Positions 1 to 4,365 of a stretch of 5,656 bases of DNA are shown here, in pieces (positions within the stretch are counted from its first letter, which is position 1; each line of letters opens with the position of its first letter). The position numbers and the translations under genes are program-made. The notes under the pieces were generated by a model. The model was not told the DNA's origin and did not search any database. It worked only from the letters and a program-made list of their open reading frames with translations. Where the stretch lies: the NCBI GenBank assembly GCA_003694875.1, contig RFJN01000045.1:1-5656 (forward strand), written 5' to 3'. Source of the DNA: Planctomycetota bacterium (GTDB lineage Bacteria > Planctomycetota > J058 > J103).

Positions 1-1125
1 GAGAAGGCCCGGCTCTCCGTCCCACCGCGCGACGAAGGTCTGGAACAGCACGATCTTCACGCGATCGCGGTGCCGCGCGCCCGGGGTGAGATCGAGAAAG
101 ACGGCGTTGCCTCGACGGGAGGGGCGCGCGCGGAGGACCTCGGCCTCGAGGCGCACGATCTGCCCGTGGCGACCTGGCAGGTCGCGAACCGACAACCAGC
201 GCCCGGGCCGTGGAGGCTCGGGCGGCGGGGTTGGTGGACCGGGCGGACGCTCTGGCGGGGGTGTGACCTCGGTGGGGCTGCGGGACTGCGGGGCGATCCG
301 CCGGAACTTCGCCCGGGTCTGGCAGCCCCAGCAGTGCGGTGGCTCCGCCGCCCGGATCGCGGCGTGACTGACGGCGGTGTAGACGCTTTCGCACGTCTCG
401 CACCGCCAGTGCTCCTGGTCGCTGAAGATCTTCTCGCGGGTGATGGCATCGCGTCCGACGACGAAGCGTTTCGGGACAACGTCTGTGGGCGGCGTTCTCG
501 GGGGGACGCGCGGCGCAGGCACGCACAGAAACGACCCCGTGGCATTGCACGACCAGCAGCGCCCGCCGTCTTCCTGCACGAGGTACTCCACGCTCTCGGG
601 GTTGTAGAGCGCCTCGCACGCGCTGCACCGCCAGTGCGTGCGGTCGTTGCGGATCGGATCGCGGGTGATGTAGTCCCGCCCGAGCCAGCGTGGTCGCGTG
701 CGCGACGGTGGTGGCGGCGGGGACGGTGGCGCAGGTGGCATGCTGTCCCCTCTCGCCGGACGCCGTGTGGTCTGGCCGGGCCCGTTCGGACGGGCACGTT
801 GCGGCCCCGCGCCCGGGCCTGCCCGCGGCTGACCGGACGGTGGAACACGACGCGGGGGACGGGCGTCTCCGGCAGGACGCGTTGCGCTGCCGGCCGCTGT
901 GCGACGCCCTGGCCTGTGGAGGGAGTGCGTCTCCAAGAGCGAAGTGATCTGCGCGCGCAACCACGCAACGACGTCGACGATGATCGCAACCGCCGCGACC
1001 ACCACGCACAGGATGCCCCACCCGATCAGGACGGTGATGATCAGCGCCAGTCCGATCAGTTCGACCAAGGTCCACGGGCTCCCGAGCGGATCCGCCACCA
1101 CCCGAACGCGCTCGTGGCGCTGCAT
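1..1125 (-). CDS. Membrane-anchored tandem zinc-ribbon / OB-fold-like protein (3' end beyond window)
   Basis: I do not recognise this as a named family. The frame is open from 1125 to the left edge (375 residues visible) with coding-like third positions. From the ATG at 1125, residues 18-56 are almost wholly hydrophobic, enough for a two-helix hairpin turning near IGWG. Residues 57-150 are a Pro/Arg/Gly linker. Two copies of a unit follow: GRDxITR, then HWRC, with C167xxC170/C190xxC193 and C242xxC245/C265xxC268, a spacing that suggests zinc ribbons. After a second Pro-rich linker (about 278-308), residues 309-375 (QIVRLEAEVL, then SRRGNAVFLDL and VKIVLFQTF) resemble an OB-fold start, possibly nucleic-acid binding. 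The gene is divergent from the kinase gene. No Shine-Dalgarno sequence precedes 1125. An internal ATG at 741 has a good one and would give a soluble form. Coding status is fairly sure; the start is less so, and function is unknown. Confidence 0.78.
   Translation of the reverse strand, partial: MQRHERVRVVADPLGSPWTLVELIGLALIITVLIGWGILCVVVAAVAIIVDVVAWLRAQITSLLETHSLHRPGRRTAAGSATRPAGDARPPRRVPPSGQPRAGPGAGPQRARPNGPGQTTRRPARGDSMPPAPPSPPPPPSRTRPRWLGRDYITRDPIRNDRTHWRCSACEALYNPESVEYLVQEDGGRCWSCNATGSFLCVPAPRVPPRTPPTDVVPKRFVVGRDAITREKIFSDQEHWRCETCESVYTAVSHAAIRAAEPPHCWGCQTRAKFRRIAPQSRSPTEVTPPPERPPGPPTPPPEPPRPGRWLSVRDLPGRHGQIVRLEAEVLRARPSRRGNAVFLDLTPGARHRDRVKIVLFQTFVARWDGEPGLL
747..754 (-). promoter_or_regulatory. 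Shine-Dalgarno-like site before an internal ATG
   Basis: On the minus strand GAGAGGGG lies five bases before the in-frame ATG at 741-739 (residue 129 of the long form). The long-form ATG at 1125 has no comparable site. This either marks the true start, giving a soluble protein with zinc ribbons and OB-like domain, or an internal start that adds a shorter isoform. The membrane-like stretch encoded upstream in the same frame favours the long form being real. Confidence 0.4.
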
Positions 1126-1199
1126 CTGACGCACGCCGTCGCGGGGCGAGCGCAGATTTCTTGTCAGAACCCTGGCCCTCGCCGCGTTGTTCTTGTGCC
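1126..1199. promoter_or_regulatory. Divergent intergenic region with a short dyad
   Basis: This 74-bp gap separates the divergent zinc-ribbon and kinase genes and should hold promoters for both. Its only AT-richer patch (about 1154-1170) contains the dyad TTCT-TGTC-AGAA (1158-1169), an operator-like half-site pair. TTGTCA at 1161-1166 resembles a -35 hexamer on the plus strand, but no credible -10 follows at the usual spacing. No Shine-Dalgarno sequence precedes the kinase ATG, so a leaderless or poorly initiated transcript is possible. The promoter role is inferred from gene orientation, not from strong motifs. Confidence 0.4.
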
Positions 1200-2255
1200 A
1201 TGGACACGTTGCGCACAGGACGACGGATCGGCGCGTATCGACTCGAGCACCGGCTCGGCGAGGGTGGCACGGGCGAGGTGTGGCTCGCGCGCGACGAGCG
1301 CGGGGAGCGGTTCGCGCTGAAGTTCCCACGTGACGGCGGGTCGCTGTCGCGATTGCGCGACGGTGCGCTCGCGCAGGCGCGGATCCGGCACCGCAACGTG
1401 GTGCCGGTGCTCGGGGTGTACACGCTGCGCAGCCCCGAGCACGTCGTCTACGGCTACTGTGCGGGCGGCACGTTGCGGTCGCGGCTCGAGCGGGGCCCGC
1501 TCGGCGAGCGGGCGCTTGCGGCGTTGCTGCGGGACGTGCTTGCGGGGCTCGAGGCGATCCACGCTGCGGGGCAGTTGCACCTCGACCTGAAGCCCGAGAA
1601 CGTGGTGTGTTCCGGATCGGGCGTCTGGAAGCTCACCGACCTTGGAGCGGGGCCGCCAGACGACGAGCTCGAGCGATCGGCGGGGCTGGAGACGGGCACG
1701 ATCGAGGTGGCGCTGACGCTTCGCTACGCTGCGCCGGAGTTGCTCCACGAGCGCCGGCGCTGGCCGGGAGCGGACCTGTATTCGTGCGGGCTGGTGCTGT
1801 TCGAGGCGGCAACGGGGAAGCTGCCGACGGGCCACGGCTTGCCGTCCGAGACGGCGCGCTGTCCGGCGTGGTGCGATCTGCTGTACCGGAGGTTGTGTGC
1901 GCCGGTGGATCGACGGATCGAATCGGCGGCGGCTGCGCGGTTGCTTCTGGACGAGCTGCTTCGCCGGGCGGGGGCCCGAGCGGCGCCGGCGTCCGTGATC
2001 GTGACGGCCGACGATCCTCCCCCCCGGACCCTGCCGAGCCGGGGCATGCAGCGGATCGTGACGGCGTCGAGCGCGGGACGTCGTGTGGCGCGGCCGGCGA
2101 CTCGCGGCGGCAGGGTCCGTCGCGCTCGGAACCGCAGGTCGCCGGCGGCCTCGGGCGCGAGCGAAACCGAGGCGTCGGGCGGTTCGGCGGGCGAGGCGGT
2201 GTTTGCCTTCTTCCTGTTCTGGTTGCTGCTTGCCGCGCTGGGGGGCTCGTGTTGA
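1200..2255 (+). CDS. Tail-anchored Hanks-type serine/threonine protein kinase
   Basis: This 351-residue protein should transfer phosphate from ATP to Ser/Thr of protein targets. The kinase domain spans about residues 13-270: glycine loop GEGGTGEV (20-27), the ALK lysine K41, catalytic loop HLDLKPEN with D129, K131 and N134, metal-binding DLG (D147), APE (178-180) and the helix-F aspartate D192. HLD replaces HRD, so activation need not require activation-loop phosphorylation. The usual helix-C glutamate is not evident; D54/G55 occupy that area. A basic Ser/Arg-rich linker (about 271-332) leads to one hydrophobic segment (about 333-347, FAFFLFWLLLAAL), then only GGSC. The kinase is therefore probably a tail-anchored inner-membrane protein without an outside sensor domain. 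ATG 1200 is chosen because RIGAYRLEHRLGEGG is a typical kinase N-terminus; TTG 1161 would add 13 unlikely residues. The TPR-like gene follows after 66 bp, probably in one operon. Confidence 0.93.
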   Translation: MDTLRTGRRIGAYRLEHRLGEGGTGEVWLARDERGERFALKFPRDGGSLSRLRDGALAQARIRHRNVVPVLGVYTLRSPEHVVYGYCAGGTLRSRLERGPLGERALAALLRDVLAGLEAIHAAGQLHLDLKPENVVCSGSGVWKLTDLGAGPPDDELERSAGLETGTIEVALTLRYAAPELLHERRRWPGADLYSCGLVLFEAATGKLPTGHGLPSETARCPAWCDLLYRRLCAPVDRRIESAAAARLLLDELLRRAGARAAPASVIVTADDPPPRTLPSRGMQRIVTASSAGRRVARPATRGGRVRRARNRRSPAASGASETEASGGSAGEAVFAFFLFWLLLAALGGSC

Positions 2256-2307
2256 GCCGGCAGGCGGCAGCGATGGCGGCGTTGTGCGATCGCGGGTGAA
2301 CGTGTGC

Positions 2308-2315
2308 GGAGGGAG
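2308..2315 (+). promoter_or_regulatory. Strong ribosome binding site of the TPR-like gene
   Basis: GGAGGGAG sits six bases upstream of the ATG at 2322, an ideal spacing. It decides the start: the in-frame GTG at 2304 lies before this site and has none of its own. The upstream 66-bp gap after the kinase stop shows no clear terminator, which supports cotranscription. Confidence 0.75.
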
Positions 2316-2321
2316 CGAGCG

Positions 2322-3878
2322 ATGTCGGAACGGAGCGAGGCGGCGGGCGGGTCGCGCGGCGGGGAGGGGGGCGCCGACGAGCACTCGCTCGACGAGGCGC
2401 GTCGTGCGTTCGAGAGGCGGCCGGAGAGTTCGTTCGAGGCGAGCCGCTATCTGCAGGCGTTGCGGGCCGCGAAGTTGCCTCCCCACGAGGCGATCGCGGA
2501 GGCGACGCCGGTGCGGGAGCACTTCCCGGGCGACGAGTGGGTGGCGATGCGGTTCGGCTGGTTGCTGTACGACGTGTGTCGCGCCCAGGAGGCCGAGGGG
2601 GCGTTGCCGGAGCGCGTCTCGAGCCTCGAGGAGCTGGTGGACTGCGCGATCGACGCGGGCTCGCGCGCGGGGGTGCTGGCGGAGCAGGCGGGACGGTTGT
2701 TCGCGCGTCTGACGAAGTTCGGCGAGCAGCGTCCGCCCGAGGGCGACGTGTTGCTCGACCGGATCGCCGAGCTCGGTCGTCGGTTCGAGGAGCGTCTGCT
2801 CGACCGGCTCTCGAACGAGTCGCCGCGGCAGGGGGGGACGAGGCAGCGTCGGTTGATGTCGCCGCGCGAGGTGTTGCTCAACGGATTGCGTCGTGCGTAC
2901 GAGGCGGCGGGTCGGTCGGAGTGGCTCGAGGCGCTGTGTCGGCGTGTGGTGTCGGGCGAGCTGGAGGTCCGGAATCCGGTGTGGTTCGGCCGGGCGCTCT
3001 TGTTGTCGCTGGCGCACCACTCCCCTCCCCCACCGCTCGACGAGTCGCTGGAGCGTTTTCTGTTGCGGCACGGCGCGAACGGCTGGGTGCAGGCGGCCCT
3101 CGCGCGCTACTGGGTGGCGGCGGGTCGTCCGGACGAGGCGCGGCGTGTGTGGGCGGGAGCGGTGGCGCTGGCGGACAGTCCGTGGCCGTGGCGCGACTGT
3201 GCGGAGTGGGAGCTCGACCGGGCGGAGCTGGAGCTGGCGGTGTGGTGTTTCGAGGCGGGATTGCAGCGGTGCCGCCGCGAAGACGAGCCCAAGACGTGGC
3301 GCATACACTTCGCGCTGGCGCAGACGCTGTACACGCTGGGCGACGTGGAGGAGGCGGCGCACGAGCTCCGGCTGGCGCGTCGGTGTCGGGAGGCGGGTGG
3401 CTGGGCGAGTTCACCGGCTGTGGACGCGTTCCTGATGGGAGCGGATGACGCGCTGCTCTCGGCGGTCGAGTCGTTGCGGGAGCTGTCGCTCGAGCAGTTG
3501 CTCGCCCGGCGACGCGAGGCGTATCGCGCGGCGGCGGACCGGTACCTGGCGCGGGTGGCGCGTGCGGGGCGCGTGAAGGCGGTGGTTGGCGATGGCAAGC
3601 TGGTGTTCATGCGCTTCGACGACGGCGAGCCGCGCGAGGCGTTGTGGCGTCCCCGGCGCGGCGCCCCGGTACCCGCGAGGGGCACCGAGGTGCTGGCGGT
3701 GACGGTTCCGTCCTGGGACGCGAAGCGCGAGCGCCCGGGTGCGCAGGTGGTGTGGTGGGCAGAGCGCGATGCTGGCACGCCGTCGCGGCCGGCGCCCCCG
3801 GCGATGACGGAGGCGCAGGCGGCTCCACAGACGCCGGGTCCGGAATCGCTTCCACCGCTCGAGGAGCTGCCGTTCTGA
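2322..3878 (+). CDS. TPR-like helical-repeat protein with C-terminal OB/cold-shock-like domain and SSB-like tail
   Basis: This 518-residue protein has no signal peptide or membrane segment and is probably a cytoplasmic adaptor. After a Gly/Ser/Glu-rich disordered start (1-24), most of it to about residue 410 is alpha-helical. Helix pairs resembling TPRs are clearest at about 183-212, 254-285 (ARYWVAAGRPDEARRVW) and 326-360 (ALAQTLYTLGDVEEAAHELR). Residues 416-480 (GRVKAVVGDGKLVFMRFDDG, then a basic RRG loop, GTEVLAVTV and AQVVWW) look like a small five-stranded OB or cold-shock-type barrel, possibly nucleic-acid binding. A Pro/Ala/Gln-rich linker of about 30 residues then ends in LEELPF, which resembles the acidic Pro-Phe C-terminus of SSB proteins. 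It follows the kinase gene and is a plausible substrate or partner of it. TPR-like assignment is fairly sure. The OB call is moderate and the tail analogy speculative. Confidence 0.9.
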   Translation: MSERSEAAGGSRGGEGGADEHSLDEARRAFERRPESSFEASRYLQALRAAKLPPHEAIAEATPVREHFPGDEWVAMRFGWLLYDVCRAQEAEGALPERVSSLEELVDCAIDAGSRAGVLAEQAGRLFARLTKFGEQRPPEGDVLLDRIAELGRRFEERLLDRLSNESPRQGGTRQRRLMSPREVLLNGLRRAYEAAGRSEWLEALCRRVVSGELEVRNPVWFGRALLLSLAHHSPPPPLDESLERFLLRHGANGWVQAALARYWVAAGRPDEARRVWAGAVALADSPWPWRDCAEWELDRAELELAVWCFEAGLQRCRREDEPKTWRIHFALAQTLYTLGDVEEAAHELRLARRCREAGGWASSPAVDAFLMGADDALLSAVESLRELSLEQLLARRREAYRAAADRYLARVARAGRVKAVVGDGKLVFMRFDDGEPREALWRPRRGAPVPARGTEVLAVTVPSWDAKRERPGAQVVWWAERDAGTPSRPAPPAMTEAQAAPQTPGPESLPPLEELPF

Positions 3879-3882
3879 GGCG

Positions 3883-4365
3883 GTGTGGCGGGCGCTTTCT
3901 GCCTGGCGGAGCGAGCGCGTTGTCCGTCGGGACCAGCCACCCCGCAGCGACCGGTTGGGCGTGCAATACGGGCTCGTGGTGCAGTGCGACACCAGCGCGG
4001 CGGGTCCATGCCCCTGGTGGTGGGCAGACGAGGCCGAGCACGGGTGGGTGCGGCGCACGACTCGCCAGCAATGGGCGGACTTGGACCCGCAACAGCGGCA
4101 CACGGCGTTGGCCCAGACGGAGCGTGGACGCGGCCGTGCTCGCGAGGACGAGGAGACGGTGGGTCCGCTCACCGTGTTCTCGCCAGGCTCTGTTCAGAAA
4201 CGCCCCCTGCCGGGATCTCCGGCTGACCACCGACTTGCGCCGTCGCGAGAACCGAAGCCGTCCTCGACGTACTTCCGTACGCCTCCGGCGTCTTCGAACC
4301 TCGCCCCTCGCCACTCGGCGCCAGCCGAATCTCTCGCGACGGGCTCGTTTCCAAACAGAGCCTAG
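3883..4365 (+). CDS. Hypothetical small protein whose 3' end lies in a repeat element
   Basis: I do not recognise this 160-residue product. It opens with GTG four bases after the TPR-like gene's stop, with no well-spaced Shine-Dalgarno sequence, which suggests translational coupling. GTG 3961 or TTG 3955 are alternative starts. Residues 1-101 have coding-like composition with G/C third positions, including a Trp-rich patch (CPWWWADEAEHGWV, about 43-56) and a charged helix (RGRGRAREDEE, about 82-92). Residues 102-160 fall inside the palindromic element. There third-position G/C falls and the sequence becomes Ser/Pro-rich low complexity, as expected if the original end was replaced by an insertion. 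The stop TAG overlaps the stop of the convergent peptidase gene. No membrane segment or signal peptide is visible. Coding status is likely for the first part and uncertain for the tail. Confidence 0.55.
   Translation: MWRALSAWRSERVVRRDQPPRSDRLGVQYGLVVQCDTSAAGPCPWWWADEAEHGWVRRTTRQQWADLDPQQRHTALAQTERGRGRAREDEETVGPLTVFSPGSVQKRPLPGSPADHRLAPSREPKPSSTYFRTPPASSNLAPRHSAPAESLATGSFPNRA
4185..4363. repeat. Imperfect palindromic element, about 179 bp, MITE-like
   Basis: The ends are inverted copies: AGGCTCTGTTCAGAAACG (4185-4202) pairs with CGTTTCCAAACAGAGCCT (4346-4363) at 16 of 18 positions. Both halves remain partly complementary about one centre near 4274.5: CGGCTG 4220-4225 with CAGCCG 4322-4327, GCGAG 4245-4249 with CTCGC 4300-4304, CGAAG 4253-4257 with CTTCG 4292-4296, and a terminal hairpin CGTAC-TTCC-GTACG at 4268-4281. 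Composition differs from the flanking coding sequence. It has no transposase and no clear target duplication. It could be a decayed miniature inverted-repeat transposon, a BIME-like repeat, or a long hairpin acting as a two-way terminator between convergent genes; there is no T-run. Confidence 0.65.

Noticed and set aside
57..989. Minus-strand frame of 310 codons
   Set aside because: It is out of frame with the zinc-ribbon/membrane protein on the same strand and gives Arg/Ser/Ala-rich sequence without motifs.
1161..1199. TTG at 1161 as the kinase start
   Set aside because: It has no ribosome site and would add 13 Cys/Pro-containing residues before a typical kinase N-terminus at ATG 1200.
70..1320. 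Plus-strand frame of 416 codons over the left region
   Set aside because: It runs into the kinase gene in the wrong frame and lacks recognisable domains. The minus strand gives paired CxxC motifs and a coherent membrane segment.
2286..2293. GCGATCGC octamer, the cyanobacterial HIP1 sequence
   Set aside because: I noticed only this occurrence, in a very GC-rich context, and nothing else suggests a cyanobacterium.
2304..2321. GTG at 2304 as the TPR-like gene start
   Set aside because: It lies upstream of the strong GGAGGGAG site, which is spaced for ATG 2322.
1164..3362. Long minus-strand open frame antisense to the kinase and TPR-like genes (732 codons)
   Set aside because: It is a by-product of high GC: its translation is Arg/Pro/His-rich with no domain, while the opposite strand shows clear kinase and TPR-like motifs.
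4185..4363. Classical rho-independent terminator
   Set aside because: There is no short GC stem followed by a T-run on either strand. The structure is much longer and imperfect, so terminator function is only a possibility.
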